Shown: positions 1-8,972, counted from the first letter of the stretch. The stretch is 64,000 nucleotides of DNA from Chitinophagaceae bacterium (GCA_019745155.1 JAIETM010000008.1:124001-188000), one strand, 5' to 3'. The notes: generated by a model not told the origin, from the letters alone. Numbers and translations: made by a program.

Positions 1-273
1 GAGAATCGTAAAGCCACTCGCCAATGCGCTCATGACGTTCACGGCTTTAGCGGCAGTTAAAGGATCGTTACCAAAGAAAACAATGAACAAACGGCCCAAT
101 AAAACAAATAAGGGCGCACCGGGCGGGTGTGGAATCTGCACCTTGAAACAGCTGCTCACAAACTCACCACAATCCCACAAACTGCCACCTGCTTCAGCGG
201 TAAGAATGTATACGGTACAAGCAATCAAAGCGACTACCCAGCCAGTAATGTTGTTAATCCTGTTAAACTGCAT
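1..273 (-). CDS. DUF2723 family membrane protein, N-terminal part (runs off left edge)
   Basis: An open frame of 91 codons begins at an ATG at 273 and continues to the window edge without a stop, so only the N-terminus is present. It reads MQFNRINNITGWVVAL, then a hydrophobic stretch, then the signature GGSLWDCGEFVSS, and IPHPPGAPLFVLLGR near residue 50. This is the characteristic start of Bacteroidota DUF2723 proteins, large polytopic inner-membrane proteins related to the O-mannosyltransferase/TMEM260 fold and usually about 1000 residues long. The substrate is not known for this family in general. The gene is transcribed divergently from mtaB, and the 190-bp gap between them must hold both promoters. 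I see no other gene in that gap. Confidence 0.85.
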   Translation of the reverse strand, partial: MQFNRINNITGWVVALIACTVYILTAEAGGSLWDCGEFVSSCFKVQIPHPPGAPLFVLLGRLFIVFFGNDPLTAAKAVNVMSALASGFTIL

Positions 274-448
274 ATGGTTTTGGTTTAAATAGAGAGGGAC
301 GAAAATACCTGAAAGGCCCTTAAAGCCCAAAAAAACAAGGATATATGCACAGTAGCTGGCCTGAAATTGTTGTTAATTTTTAAGCGCCGCAAGGGGCTGA
401 TAATCAACAAAGACCAATTTATGCTTCTGCCAGAGAGATGCAGGCCCT

Positions 449-456
449 TATCTTTG
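449..456 (+). promoter_or_regulatory. -7 promoter box (TATCTTTG) of mtaB
   Basis: TATCTTTG matches the Bacteroidota -7 consensus TAnnTTTG exactly and ends 7 nt before the mtaB ATG at 464. No convincing -33 TTG is visible. If it is used, the transcript would start only a few bases before the start codon. Confidence 0.5.
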
Positions 457-463
457 CAGCCCT

Positions 464-1741
464 ATGACCGAAAAGCGTTCCGTTGCATTTCATACACTAG
501 GCTGTAAACTGAACTTTTCAGAGACATCCACCCTATCCAGATTATTGGAGGCTGATGGCTTTGAGAAGCGTTCATTTGACGACCATGCAGATGTGTATGT
601 GATCAATACCTGCTCGGTTACAGACAATGCTGATAAGGAATGCCGTCAGTTGGTACGCAGAATCCAGCGCAAAGCGCCGGAAAGTCTGGTGGTGATTACA
701 GGCTGTTATGCTCAGTTGAAACCAAAGGAGATTGCTTCTATTCCCGGCGTAGATCTCGTATTGGGCGCCGCTGAGAAATTCAATATTACACAACACCTGC
801 GCGAACTGTCTAAGCAAGACGATGCCAAAATCTGCAGCTGCGATATTGAAGATGTATCAGGCTTTACTGCTTCTTTCTCGATTAATGACAGAACCCGCAC
901 TTTCCTGAAAGTGCAGGATGGCTGTGATTATAACTGTTCATTCTGCACCATTCCCATGGCACGCGGTAAAAGCAGAAGCGATACTGTTGCAAATGTGATT
1001 GCCAATGCCGAACAATTGGCTGCCAATGGAGTCAAAGAAATCGTACTCACCGGTGTAAACCTGGGTGATTTTGGTAAGGGGCCCGATGGTAATAAACAAC
1101 ATCAGGAAACATTTTATGATTTGGTGCAAGCTTTGGATGCAGTATCAGGCATTGAACGTTACCGCATCTCTTCCATCGAACCTAATTTGTTGACAGATGA
1201 GATCATTGCTTATGTAGCAAAGAGCAGGGCTTTCATGCCGCATTTCCATATTCCATTACAGAGTGGCAGCAATAAGATTTTAGGATTGATGCGCCGCCGC
1301 TACAAGCGTGAACTATACGCTGAACGTGTAGCATATATCAAAAGCCTGATGCCGCATTGCGCGATTGGCGTAGATGTGATTGTGGGCACACCCGGCGAAA
1401 CACAGGAAGATTTTCAAGAGACATTTGATTTTCTGCACAGCATTGATGTGTCTTACCTCCACGTATTTACTTATTCAGAAAGAGCCAATACCAAAGCACT
1501 GGATATTAAGCCCATTGTACCAATGCATGAAAGACATGAACGCAATAAAGTACTGCGCAATCTTTCTTTCATGAAACAAAATTTCTTCAATCAGCAACAC
1601 GTAGGTGAAACTAGAAAAGTGTTATTTGAAGGACATGAAAAAAATGGCTTGATGGAAGGTTACACAGATAATTACATCCGTGTGCAAACGCCCTATCGCG
1701 CAGAATGGGCGAATCAAATCATCGACTGGACTTTACGCTAA
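464..1741 (+). CDS. mtaB: tRNA t6A37 methylthiotransferase MtaB
   Basis: The 425-residue protein has the full radical-SAM methylthiotransferase layout. An N-terminal UPF0004 domain carries three cluster cysteines (C14 in LGCKLN, C50 in NTCSVTD, C81 in TGCYAQ). The radical-SAM motif CDYNCSFC (C154, C158, C161) is followed by GxTGVNLGDFG and a C-terminal TRAM region. MtaB converts t6A to ms2t6A at position 37 of ANN-decoding tRNAs using two 4Fe-4S clusters and SAM. The CxxxCxxC spacing and the N-terminal motifs favour MtaB over MiaB or RimO. Its stop overlaps the stop of the convergent PHP phosphatase gene by 9 bp. Confidence 0.93.
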   Translation: MTEKRSVAFHTLGCKLNFSETSTLSRLLEADGFEKRSFDDHADVYVINTCSVTDNADKECRQLVRRIQRKAPESLVVITGCYAQLKPKEIASIPGVDLVLGAAEKFNITQHLRELSKQDDAKICSCDIEDVSGFTASFSINDRTRTFLKVQDGCDYNCSFCTIPMARGKSRSDTVANVIANAEQLAANGVKEIVLTGVNLGDFGKGPDGNKQHQETFYDLVQALDAVSGIERYRISSIEPNLLTDEIIAYVAKSRAFMPHFHIPLQSGSNKILGLMRRRYKRELYAERVAYIKSLMPHCAIGVDVIVGTPGETQEDFQETFDFLHSIDVSYLHVFTYSERANTKALDIKPIVPMHERHERNKVLRNLSFMKQNFFNQQHVGETRKVLFEGHEKNGLMEGYTDNYIRVQTPYRAEWANQIIDWTLR

Positions 1742-2473
1742 TTCCTGATTTCGAAGCTTCAAAGGTTGCAATAATTGATAGAAACTTTTTTGAGAAGCCA
1801 ACTCAATCAAAGCATCTAAATGTCTTTGATGATGCAAATCAGTTCCTGCAAAATCGATTTGGTTTTCTTTGACCAGCTTTTCAGCAAAGCGACGCACACC
1901 AGTACCGTAATAATCAGAGAGTGACAACAAATTCAACTGTAACAAGCAGCCCATATCGCGCAACCTAGTTAATTGCGCAGGCATATGATGAAAGAAATTA
2001 TACCGCTCAGGATGCGCCAGAACAGGTTTATAACCTTGTAATTGCAATTCGAAAATCACCGATTCAATATTAGGTGAAGGTGCCGCATAAGACATTTCAA
2101 TTAAGACATATTGCTTACCCAAAGGCAAAACAGTTTGATGCTTTTTCAAAGCTTCTTCCATTTCCAGATCTACCATGTATTCTGCAGCTGCACCTGTACC
2201 CACTTGCACATCTGCTTCAATCAAAGCTTTTTGCATGATGGCTAAAGCAGGCAGAATGGTTTCAGGAGAATTGGGATGAATACCATGAAGGATATGCGGT
2301 GTGCAAATAAAATGTTGATAGCCCATATCTTTTAGCGTAGCAATGAATCGCACGCTATCTGCTACATCCTGCAATCCATCATCCAAACCCGGTAACAAAT
2401 GCGAATGCATATCCACCCCAATAAAAGAGAGGTCAGGTGTTACGCGTTTTGATTTGAAAAAAGATAGGGGCAT
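1733..2473 (-). CDS. PHP-family tyrosine-protein phosphatase (CpsB/Wzb-like)
   Basis: The 246-residue protein opens its catalytic domain with DMHSHLLPGLDDG (H23, H25), the metal-binding start of the PHP fold used by CpsB/YwqE-type manganese-dependent tyrosine phosphatases. Later metal-site motifs are EYMVD, AHPERY and GTDLHH. Such enzymes dephosphorylate BY-kinases controlling polysaccharide export. It lies 16 bp downstream of a NusG/UpxY-like gene on the same strand, so the two probably form an operon concerned with surface polysaccharide. No BY-kinase or Wza-like gene is adjacent, so the substrate is inferred. The gene ends convergently with mtaB with a 9-bp overlap. Confidence 0.85.
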   Translation of the reverse strand: MPLSFFKSKRVTPDLSFIGVDMHSHLLPGLDDGLQDVADSVRFIATLKDMGYQHFICTPHILHGIHPNSPETILPALAIMQKALIEADVQVGTGAAAEYMVDLEMEEALKKHQTVLPLGKQYVLIEMSYAAPSPNIESVIFELQLQGYKPVLAHPERYNFFHHMPAQLTRLRDMGCLLQLNLLSLSDYYGTGVRRFAEKLVKENQIDFAGTDLHHQRHLDALIELASQKSFYQLLQPLKLRNQELA

Positions 2474-2489
2474 GATGGGTTTGCCTGAT

Positions 2490-3008
2490 TTATTGAACAG
2501 GACTCAAATATTCAGCGGGAAATTCAACTACCATTACCTGACCAAGACTCTGGAGCTTCACGAATACTTTTTTGCGGCCACCACGAATCACCGTACCCAC
2601 ATTCCCCATGAATACACCGTAATTGATTTCCACTTGCATATCCTGCTCAAAACCTTCAACAGAAATAACAGACAACTGAGCCTGCTTTTCAGCAAGGTAA
2701 GTTTTGATCAGGTCAATCTCTTCATCACGGATAATGGCTGGCTTACCTACATAATAGACAAAATTGAGTACGCCATCTGTCATCAGAACAGACAATCGCT
2801 CAGCTTCAGTGACACGCACAAATACATAGGACTTGAACAAAGGCATTTCCACTACTTTCTTACGGTCGCTCCACTGCCTTTCTACTTTTTGCAGCGGGCA
2901 CCAACTCTCAATGCCTTTGCGGATCAGTATGCTGTCCACTTTTTTTTCCCACTTCGGCTTGGTATACAAGGCATACCAACGCTTCTCATTGTCAAGCAAC
3001 TGCTTCAT
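2490..3008 (-). CDS. NusG-like UpxY-family transcription antiterminator
   Basis: Starting at the ATG at 3008 gives 172 residues. The longer reading from 3077 would run through the upstream terminator and is rejected. The N-terminus RWYALYTKPKWEKKV is a NusG N-terminal (NGN) domain opening. The middle carries KKVVEMPLFKSYVFVRV, and the C-terminus has a KOW-like segment with GVFMGNVGTVIRGG. In Bacteroides, UpxY-type NusG paralogues let RNA polymerase read through long capsule operons. A -7 box TATATTTG lies 5 nt before the ATG. The operon partner is the PHP phosphatase. The polysaccharide genes in this window lie about 43 kb away, so the target operon is unknown. Confidence 0.85.
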   Translation of the reverse strand: MKQLLDNEKRWYALYTKPKWEKKVDSILIRKGIESWCPLQKVERQWSDRKKVVEMPLFKSYVFVRVTEAERLSVLMTDGVLNFVYYVGKPAIIRDEEIDLIKTYLAEKQAQLSVISVEGFEQDMQVEINYGVFMGNVGTVIRGGRKKVFVKLQSLGQVMVVEFPAEYLSPVQ

Positions 3009-3013
3009 ACCCA

Positions 3014-3021
3014 CAAATATA
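3014..3021 (-). promoter_or_regulatory. -7 promoter box (TATATTTG) of the UpxY-like gene
   Basis: On the minus strand TATATTTG is an exact TAnnTTTG match, separated by 5 nt (TGGGT) from the ATG at 3008. It lies directly downstream of the terminator of the upstream protease gene, so it explains how the UpxY-like gene is expressed separately. Confidence 0.55.
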
Positions 3022-3049
3022 ACAGGTCTTAGAGATACATGGGCGCATG

Positions 3050-3070
3050 AAAAAGCCCACTTTCGTGGGC
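3050..3070 (-). terminator. Intrinsic terminator of the Prc-type protease gene
   Basis: On the minus strand GCCCAC-GAAA-GTGGGC is a perfect 6-bp stem with a GAAA tetraloop, followed by TTTTT. It lies about 20 nt past the protease stop codon. Confidence 0.8.
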
Positions 3071-3091
3071 CTTCCATTTAAATATGATTCA

Positions 3092-5245
3092 TTACTTCGC
3101 TGCTGTGACCGCTTTTTGCGCTTTGGCCAGTTGGCTAACAATCTTTGTCGACTGATCGATATACATATCACCTTTTACGCCACGCAACCAAGCTTGGTAA
3201 CGCTCGCCTTTAGGCTTATCTGGATTACTGAAGAACTTCACTCGGTCCATTGAACACACTTCTACGGCCAATTCATCTTTCAGCTTCAACAAATTCGTAT
3301 TCTGGTTAACTGTTTCACGAATACGCTGTTGATTTTCTTTGTATTTCACTAAACTCAAAGGCACGGGTGCTTCTTGATACTTGGTTAACCAGTCAAGGTT
3401 ACTCTTTAAGACAGAAAAATTGGAACCATTATCAACTGTTGCTTTAACTGAACTTACAATCGGCGCAAAATTGTTATAGCCTTTCCATGCATTGAATTGT
3501 GAAGCAGCAATTTCATCCCATGCCAAAGCATTAGGACGATCTTTTTCACGCAATTTGTAATTCTCCAGTACATCCGGTAAAACCAGATCAGGCACTACAC
3601 CTTTCAATTGCGTAGATGCCCCGCTCACTCGATAGAATTTTTGGAATGTCAGCTTTAATGCACCCATATCTGTTCTGCCAGAAACAAAATCCAATGGGCG
3701 ACCAACAGGCACATTTCTCTGCACTGTTCCTTTACCAAATGTAGATGTGCTACCAATTACTACCCCACGCTTATAGTCTTGTATTGCCGCAGCAAATATC
3801 TCACTCGCTGAAGCACTGAATTCGTTCACCATCACAGCCAGTGGACCATCGTACAACACAGAAGGATCACGATCGTAGAGTACAGTAGATTTACCATCTT
3901 TATCGCGCACCTGCACTACAGGACCTTGCGGAATAAAGAGACCAACCATTTGTACCACTTCATATAAAGAACCACCACCATTATTACGCAAATCAATCAC
4001 AATACCATCTACCTCTTCTGCTTTCAATTTCTCTACTTCCTTTGCCACATCTTCAGAACAACGATGTCCATTCGCGTCTTCGAAGTTGGCATAGAAATCA
4101 GGCAAATAGATATAGCCAATCTTTTGATTCTCCTGCTTTACAATCGCGCTGCGCGCATATGCTTCATCCTGCACAATTTCCTCACGCTGGATAGTGATTG
4201 TTTTTACCGTTCCATCCTTTTTCTTGAAAGTCAGCCTTACCAGTGTACCCTTACCGCCACGAATTAATTTCACCGCATCTTCTACTGCATAACCAGTCAG
4301 GTCCACCATCTCGCCAGTCTCCTGACCAACTTTGATGATCAAATCATCCACACCTAAATCACCTTGCTTCCACGCAGGACCACCAGGCACGATGCTCGCA
4401 ATTTTCACACCGGCATCATCTTCGCGCAATTGCGCACCGATACCAAAAAAGCGACCACTCATTTGCTCATCAAATGCACGCTTTTCTACCGGAGGGAAAT
4501 AATCTGTGTGGGGATCAATCAGCTGCGTGATACTATTGATATAAGTTGAGAATCGCTGCTCTTCATTATAGGTACTCTTGATGCGATCGAAAGTCTTGTT
4601 CATGATTTTGAGCACACGCTCACGCGCTTCTTTCTCTAATTGCACATCAGACTTCAATAAAATACTATCACCCGCTTTTGCTTTCTCTTTTTGATCTAGC
4701 AGATCAGCATAACGCTCAAGTGTAAAATATTTCAATTTCTTGCGCCAACGATTTTTACGCTCTGCTGCATTAGCTGCATAATCCAACTTATCTGCATCCT
4801 GCTGGAAAGTTTCTTCTGCATCAAATTTGAAAGGGGATGCCAGTATTTCTTTATAGATAGCAATGGCTTCGTTAATGCGCTTATCATAAATCGCACTTAC
4901 TGCTGGTTCAAACTTGATTTCAGCACCATGAATCTCATCATCAATCTTGGTCTCAAATTTCTTCAGTGAAGCAATATCAGATTGTAGAAACAGTGTTTTA
5001 TCGCCATCCATTTCTGATAAAAACTTCTTGAACACTTCACGAGAGAAAGCATCATCTACTTTTTTAGGACTGTAATGCTGCTGTTCAATCAACTGCCCGA
5101 TAACTGCCAATAATTTCTGACGTTGTGTTAAAAAGGACGGAGATGATTCTGTACTTCTAAAAGCGAAAAACAATGCTCCAGATAACAATACCACTGCCAG
5201 TACCCAGCCTCTTCTCTTAATCATAAAGTGTAAGAATTGATTCAT
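3092..5245 (-). CDS. prc: Carboxy-terminal processing protease, Prc/Tsp type (S41)
   Basis: The protein has 717 residues. An N-terminal membrane anchor or uncleaved signal spans about residues 12-28. A Tsp N-terminal domain is followed by a PDZ domain at about 265-350 (RFFGIGAQL, VPGGPAWKQGDL). The S41 protease domain holds NEFSASASEI and TFGKG, giving the probable Ser479/Lys505 dyad by comparison with E. coli Prc. A C-terminal DUF3340-like region follows. Such proteases trim or degrade periplasmic substrates and lipoproteins. The length fits the long Prc subfamily rather than short CtpA. A second ATG at codon 8 (MIKRRGW) is possible. A TATTTTTG box lies 7 nt before the chosen ATG and a hairpin terminator follows the stop, so it is probably monocistronic. 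Confidence 0.92.
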   Translation of the reverse strand: MNQFLHFMIKRRGWVLAVVLLSGALFFAFRSTESSPSFLTQRQKLLAVIGQLIEQQHYSPKKVDDAFSREVFKKFLSEMDGDKTLFLQSDIASLKKFETKIDDEIHGAEIKFEPAVSAIYDKRINEAIAIYKEILASPFKFDAEETFQQDADKLDYAANAAERKNRWRKKLKYFTLERYADLLDQKEKAKAGDSILLKSDVQLEKEARERVLKIMNKTFDRIKSTYNEEQRFSTYINSITQLIDPHTDYFPPVEKRAFDEQMSGRFFGIGAQLREDDAGVKIASIVPGGPAWKQGDLGVDDLIIKVGQETGEMVDLTGYAVEDAVKLIRGGKGTLVRLTFKKKDGTVKTITIQREEIVQDEAYARSAIVKQENQKIGYIYLPDFYANFEDANGHRCSEDVAKEVEKLKAEEVDGIVIDLRNNGGGSLYEVVQMVGLFIPQGPVVQVRDKDGKSTVLYDRDPSVLYDGPLAVMVNEFSASASEIFAAAIQDYKRGVVIGSTSTFGKGTVQRNVPVGRPLDFVSGRTDMGALKLTFQKFYRVSGASTQLKGVVPDLVLPDVLENYKLREKDRPNALAWDEIAASQFNAWKGYNNFAPIVSSVKATVDNGSNFSVLKSNLDWLTKYQEAPVPLSLVKYKENQQRIRETVNQNTNLLKLKDELAVEVCSMDRVKFFSNPDKPKGERYQAWLRGVKGDMYIDQSTKIVSQLAKAQKAVTAAK

Positions 5246-5252
5246 GTGTTAC

Positions 5253-5260
5253 CAAAAATA
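5253..5260 (-). promoter_or_regulatory. -7 promoter box (TATTTTTG) of the Prc-type protease
   Basis: TATTTTTG on the minus strand matches TAnnTTTG exactly and lies 7 nt upstream of the ATG at 5245. No clear -33 TTTG is visible at 18-20 nt. Confidence 0.5.
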
Positions 5261-5356
5261 ACCGAAAAACCAACCCACGAAGGGGTTCTTACACCAATTA
5301 ACAAAGCTTTCTGCGGATCGGCTTAAAAACAGTTTTTACGGAAAACTGAATTGCCT

Positions 5357-5364
5357 TATTTTTG
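5357..5364 (+). promoter_or_regulatory. -7 promoter box (TATTTTTG) of tRNA-His
   Basis: TATTTTTG matches TAnnTTTG exactly and lies 37 nt before the tRNA-His 5' end, leaving a short 5' leader for RNase P to remove. Confidence 0.55.
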
Positions 5365-5401
5365 CAACCCGTTAAAAGAAACACTGTTTCTAGAAACACC
5401 C

Positions 5402-5477
5402 GGAGGTTGTAGCTCAGCTTGGTTAGAGCGTCAGATTGTGGCTCTGAAGGCCGGGGGTTCGAGTCCCCTCAATCTCC
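5402..5477 (+). tRNA. tRNA-His (GTG)
   Basis: The cloverleaf folds cleanly. The acceptor stem GAGGTTG pairs with CAATCTC, the D stem is GCTC/GAGC, the anticodon stem is TCAGA/TCTGA around loop TTGTGGC (anticodon GTG), and the T arm is GGGGG-TTCGAGT-CCCCT. The extra G at 5402 opposite C73 at 5477 is the G-1:C73 identity pair of bacterial tRNA-His. CCA is not encoded. A promoter box upstream and a terminator 9 nt downstream make it a single-gene unit. Confidence 0.97.
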
Positions 5478-5485
5478 CATCACCC

Positions 5486-5510
5486 AAACCCCGATCATTC
5501 GGGGTTTTTA
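5486..5510 (+). terminator. Intrinsic terminator after tRNA-His
   Basis: AAACCCCGA-TCAT-TCGGGGTTT is a 9-bp perfect stem followed by TT, a few bases past the tRNA 3' end and just before the DUF445 gene. Confidence 0.85.
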
Positions 5511-5522
5511 ATTTATAGCACT

Positions 5523-6125
5523 ATGCAGTATTCCTTATTGCTCATTCCAGTGATTTCAGCCTTTATCGGCTGGTTTACCAACTGGATTGCCATCAAGATG
5601 TTGTTTCATCCCCGCGAACCCAAGCGTTTTCTGGGACTGACCATACAAGGTATTTTCCCAAAGAGGCAGCAGCAGTTTGCAGAAAAGCTGGGCAAACTGG
5701 TGAGTAATGAGTTACTCTCCTTTCAGGACATCGCCGCCAAAATCACGAATCAAGACAATATGGAGAAGCTGATGCCCCATGTGGAAGCCCATATTGACAA
5801 TTTTCTGAGGAAGAAATTGGCTGATGAGATGCCCATCATCAGCATGTTCATTGGCGAGAACACCATCCAGCAGTTAAAAGGCGTGTTCATGCAAGAGCTC
5901 AGACTGCTTTTTCCCGATCTCATGCAACAATATATGGGGCATTTACAGCAGGATTTAGACCTCGAAAAGATTGTTATTCAGAAAGTTGCGGGTTTTTCAT
6001 CCGATAAACTAGAGCAGATATTGAACAGCATCATGTCTAAAGAGTTCCGATTTGTAGAAATCATCGGCGCCGTGCTGGGTTTCGTGATCGGTCTGCTGCA
6101 GATATTCATCACCTACCTCCAATAA
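5523..6125 (+). CDS. DUF445 family membrane protein
   Basis: The 200-residue protein begins with a hydrophobic segment and the DUF445 signature GWFTNWIAIKMLFHP, then GIFPKRQQQFAEKLGKLVS. The central part is amphipathic and helical. A second membrane segment closes the protein (VEIIGAVLGFVIGLLQIFITYLQ region). This gives an N-in/C-in hairpin topology with a soluble middle. DUF445 (YheB/YjiN-like) has no established biochemical role. It follows the tRNA-His terminator. I see no -7 box in the 12-nt gap, so it may depend on read-through or on a promoter inside the tRNA unit. Confidence 0.85.
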   Translation: MQYSLLLIPVISAFIGWFTNWIAIKMLFHPREPKRFLGLTIQGIFPKRQQQFAEKLGKLVSNELLSFQDIAAKITNQDNMEKLMPHVEAHIDNFLRKKLADEMPIISMFIGENTIQQLKGVFMQELRLLFPDLMQQYMGHLQQDLDLEKIVIQKVAGFSSDKLEQILNSIMSKEFRFVEIIGAVLGFVIGLLQIFITYLQ

Positions 6126-6269
6126 GCTCCACCAACGGCGGAATCCTGTTACGGAAGGTATTGACTTTCACCATCCCCCATGGTCTAATTACCGTTCGTG
6201 TAATTCAGCCAAACAGCACCAACCAATATGAAGCACCTTTGTTTTACAGTTACGCATAATAATACAGTC

Positions 6270-8954
6270 ATGAGAAAATTGTTATTTGTTTTTATTTTAT
6301 TGTCAATTAATTATTCTGGTTTTTCGCAGTTTCCTGGTATGGGCGGCAACCGTGGTGGTGCAGCCGGCCAAAATATGAATGTGGGCCGCTTTTATGGCAA
6401 ATTGGTTGATGCCTCTAACAAAGGCGTAGAAGGTGCTACCGTACAATTGATTGGTAACCGTTTTGATACGGTAACCAAAAGAATGAAAGAAGCCATCCTA
6501 TCTACACAACTTTCTGATAAGCAGGGTGAATTTAGTATCGAGAACCTGTCTCTCTTTGGCAATTTCAAGCTGAAAGTGAGCAGTTTAGGCTTCAAAACCC
6601 TAGAAAAACAAATCAAGTTTGATATTAAGATGCCTGCTGGAGGCCCTCAAGCCTTAGCACAGAATGGCGGGTTTCAGCAACTCTTGGGGCAAGCCGACAA
6701 AGATCTGGGCAATATTAAGTTAGAAGAAGACCCTAGTACGCTGACCAATGTTACAGTAACTACAACTGCTAAGCAGTTTTTTGAAATGGGCGTTGACAGA
6801 AAAATCTTTAACGTAGAAAAAAACATCAACAGTACTGGTCAGACTGCTGTTGAGATCATGCGCAATATTCCCTCTTTGAACGTGGATATCGATGGTAACG
6901 TTACCCTGCGTAACGCTGCTCCTCAATTGTTCATTGATGGCAGACCTACTACCCTAACTTTAGAGCAGATTCCTGCTGATATCGTTGAGAAAGTAGAACT
7001 GATCACTAACCCTTCTGCAAAATTTGATGCATCAGGTGGTAATGCCGGTATCTTAAACGTGGTTCTGAAGAAGAACAAAAAAGTTGGTTACAACGGCGGT
7101 CTCCGCTATGGTTTGGATAGCCGTTGGCGCTCAAATATTGGCGGTGATTTAAACCTTCGCCAAAACAAGTTCAACTTCTTCTTGTCCGGCAACTTCAACC
7201 AGCGTAAATCGATCTCTACAGCACTTACTGACAGAGACAATTTCGGAACTAGCTCTAAAGCCATTGTTTTGCAAAACAGTAATGCAACAAACTCAGGTTA
7301 CTTTGCTTTCCTGAGAGGTGGTATGGATTACTTCATTGATAATAGAAACACCATCACTGTTTCTGGTAGCTTTGTAAATGGCTTATTCAACAATGAAGAA
7401 GGGCAGCGTATTGACTCAAGTATCAATAGTATTTTCACTTCTTATAGTCTGCGCGATGCTTACTCGAATGCAGAATTTAGAAATGTTGGCGCAAGCTTTA
7501 GCTTCAAACACAATTTCCCTAAAGCTGGTCATGAGTGGACTGCTGATGTGAACTACAATAAAAGCAATAACGATAACAACTCTGATTTCACACAAACCAC
7601 TTATTTCCCCAACTCTTTCGGTATCAAGGGCAATCCCGTTCTGCAAAAAACTTTAGGTACAGGCTCTAACAGTTTCGTAATCGTTCAAACTGATTATGAA
7701 AACCCAATCACAGATAATACTAAATTCGAAGCCGGTGCGCGTGCGCAGTTGCGCGATTTCACCAGCAATAACGTTCAGCAGTTCTTCAATTACAATACCA
7801 ATACTTTCCAGACCATACCAAGTATCAGTGCCAATTTTGCTTACAATGATGCCGTATATGCAGCGTATAGCATTTACAGTTTCAAGAAAAAGAACTGGAG
7901 CTATCAATTGGGTATGAGAGCAGAAAGTTCTTTCTATGATGGCCGTATTCTGGGTAAGGACTCTAGTTTCAGGGTTGATTTCCCAATTAGCCTCTTCCCA
8001 AGTGCCTTCATCACTTACAAGAAGTCTGACAAAGAAGACATTCAGGTGAACTACTCACGTAGGATCAACAGACCAAACTTCTTCCAGTTGATTCCATTTA
8101 TTGACTACACAGATCCGCAGAACTTGAACGTAGGTAATGCAGGCCTTAAGCCTGAATTTGTAAACTCATTGGAATTATCTTATAACAATGCGTATAAGAA
8201 AGGAGCCAACTTATTGATCAACGCTTTCTTTAAGTATAGTACCAACCTGATTACACGTTACCAGTACAAAGGAACAGATCCATTGAAACCATTTGACAGT
8301 GTGGTGTTCAACACCTTTACCAATGCCAATAACAGCATTATCTATGGTATTGAAATCACCAACCGTATGGATGTAACGAAATGGTGGAACATGACTGCTA
8401 ACCTGAACATCTTTAACTCTCAGATTAATGGTGAGAATATTGCTAACAACCTCAATAACCAATTGGTAAGCTGGTTCGCGAAGTTGAATAACAACTTTAA
8501 GTTGAAGAAAGGCTATTCTATCCAGCTGAGTGGTGATTACCAAGCCAAGACTGTATTACCTCCGGGTGGCGGTGGCGGCGGATTTGGTGGTGGCCGTGGT
8601 GGATTTGGCGGTGGTATGATGTTTGGCGGCGGTAACGTTGGTACTGCACAGGGATACAACCTCCCTCGTTATGCAGTTGACATGTCTATCAGAAAAGATT
8701 TCACATGGAAAGGTGGCAATACCGGTTCACTCACACTGAGCATGAACGATATTTTCCGCACACAGTTACAACAAAGCTTTGCTGAGTCTCCATTCTTTAC
8801 CCAGACTTTCCAGCGCAGAAGAGACCCACAGGTATTACGCCTGAACTTCAGCTGGCGCTTTGGTAAGTTCGATCCAAACCTCTTCAAGCGTAAGAGCACG
8901 AAGGGCGATATGGACGGCGGTGCCGGTAGCATGATGGGCGGCATGAACGGCTAA
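6270..8954 (+). CDS. Outer-membrane beta-barrel receptor with carboxypeptidase-regulatory-like domain
   Basis: I start at the ATG at 6270 because MRKLLFVFILLSINYSGFSQ is a normal signal peptide. The longer reading from 6228 adds 14 non-signal residues. Of 894 residues, the first 25 are signal. Residues about 40-125 form a CarboxypepD_reg/beta-sandwich domain, then a plug-like region (MRNIPSLNVDIDGNVTLRN), then a long barrel with repeated aromatic-rich strands. This matches the OMP_b-brl_3 (TonB-receptor-like) family common in Bacteroidota, with unknown cargo. Unusual features are Gly-rich stretches: FPGMGGNRGG near the mature N-terminus, a long Gly/Phe/Arg loop encoded at about 8563-8637, and a Gly/Met C-terminal tail. 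A paralogue is encoded at 16763-19213. Confidence 0.85.
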   Translation: MRKLLFVFILLSINYSGFSQFPGMGGNRGGAAGQNMNVGRFYGKLVDASNKGVEGATVQLIGNRFDTVTKRMKEAILSTQLSDKQGEFSIENLSLFGNFKLKVSSLGFKTLEKQIKFDIKMPAGGPQALAQNGGFQQLLGQADKDLGNIKLEEDPSTLTNVTVTTTAKQFFEMGVDRKIFNVEKNINSTGQTAVEIMRNIPSLNVDIDGNVTLRNAAPQLFIDGRPTTLTLEQIPADIVEKVELITNPSAKFDASGGNAGILNVVLKKNKKVGYNGGLRYGLDSRWRSNIGGDLNLRQNKFNFFLSGNFNQRKSISTALTDRDNFGTSSKAIVLQNSNATNSGYFAFLRGGMDYFIDNRNTITVSGSFVNGLFNNEEGQRIDSSINSIFTSYSLRDAYSNAEFRNVGASFSFKHNFPKAGHEWTADVNYNKSNNDNNSDFTQTTYFPNSFGIKGNPVLQKTLGTGSNSFVIVQTDYENPITDNTKFEAGARAQLRDFTSNNVQQFFNYNTNTFQTIPSISANFAYNDAVYAAYSIYSFKKKNWSYQLGMRAESSFYDGRILGKDSSFRVDFPISLFPSAFITYKKSDKEDIQVNYSRRINRPNFFQLIPFIDYTDPQNLNVGNAGLKPEFVNSLELSYNNAYKKGANLLINAFFKYSTNLITRYQYKGTDPLKPFDSVVFNTFTNANNSIIYGIEITNRMDVTKWWNMTANLNIFNSQINGENIANNLNNQLVSWFAKLNNNFKLKKGYSIQLSGDYQAKTVLPPGGGGGGFGGGRGGFGGGMMFGGGNVGTAQGYNLPRYAVDMSIRKDFTWKGGNTGSLTLSMNDIFRTQLQQSFAESPFFTQTFQRRRDPQVLRLNFSWRFGKFDPNLFKRKSTKGDMDGGAGSMMGGMNG

Positions 8955-8972
8955 TCCAATTAGACATCTTAT

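Noticed and set aside
2343-3032. 229-codon plus-strand ORF
   Set aside because: It is antisense to the UpxY-like and PHP phosphatase genes, has no recognisable domain, and the opposite strand encodes clear conserved proteins.
8563-8637. Tandem DNA repeat or CRISPR-like tract
   Set aside because: The GGTGGC-rich tract is an in-frame Gly-rich loop of the barrel protein, and no spacer-repeat structure is present.
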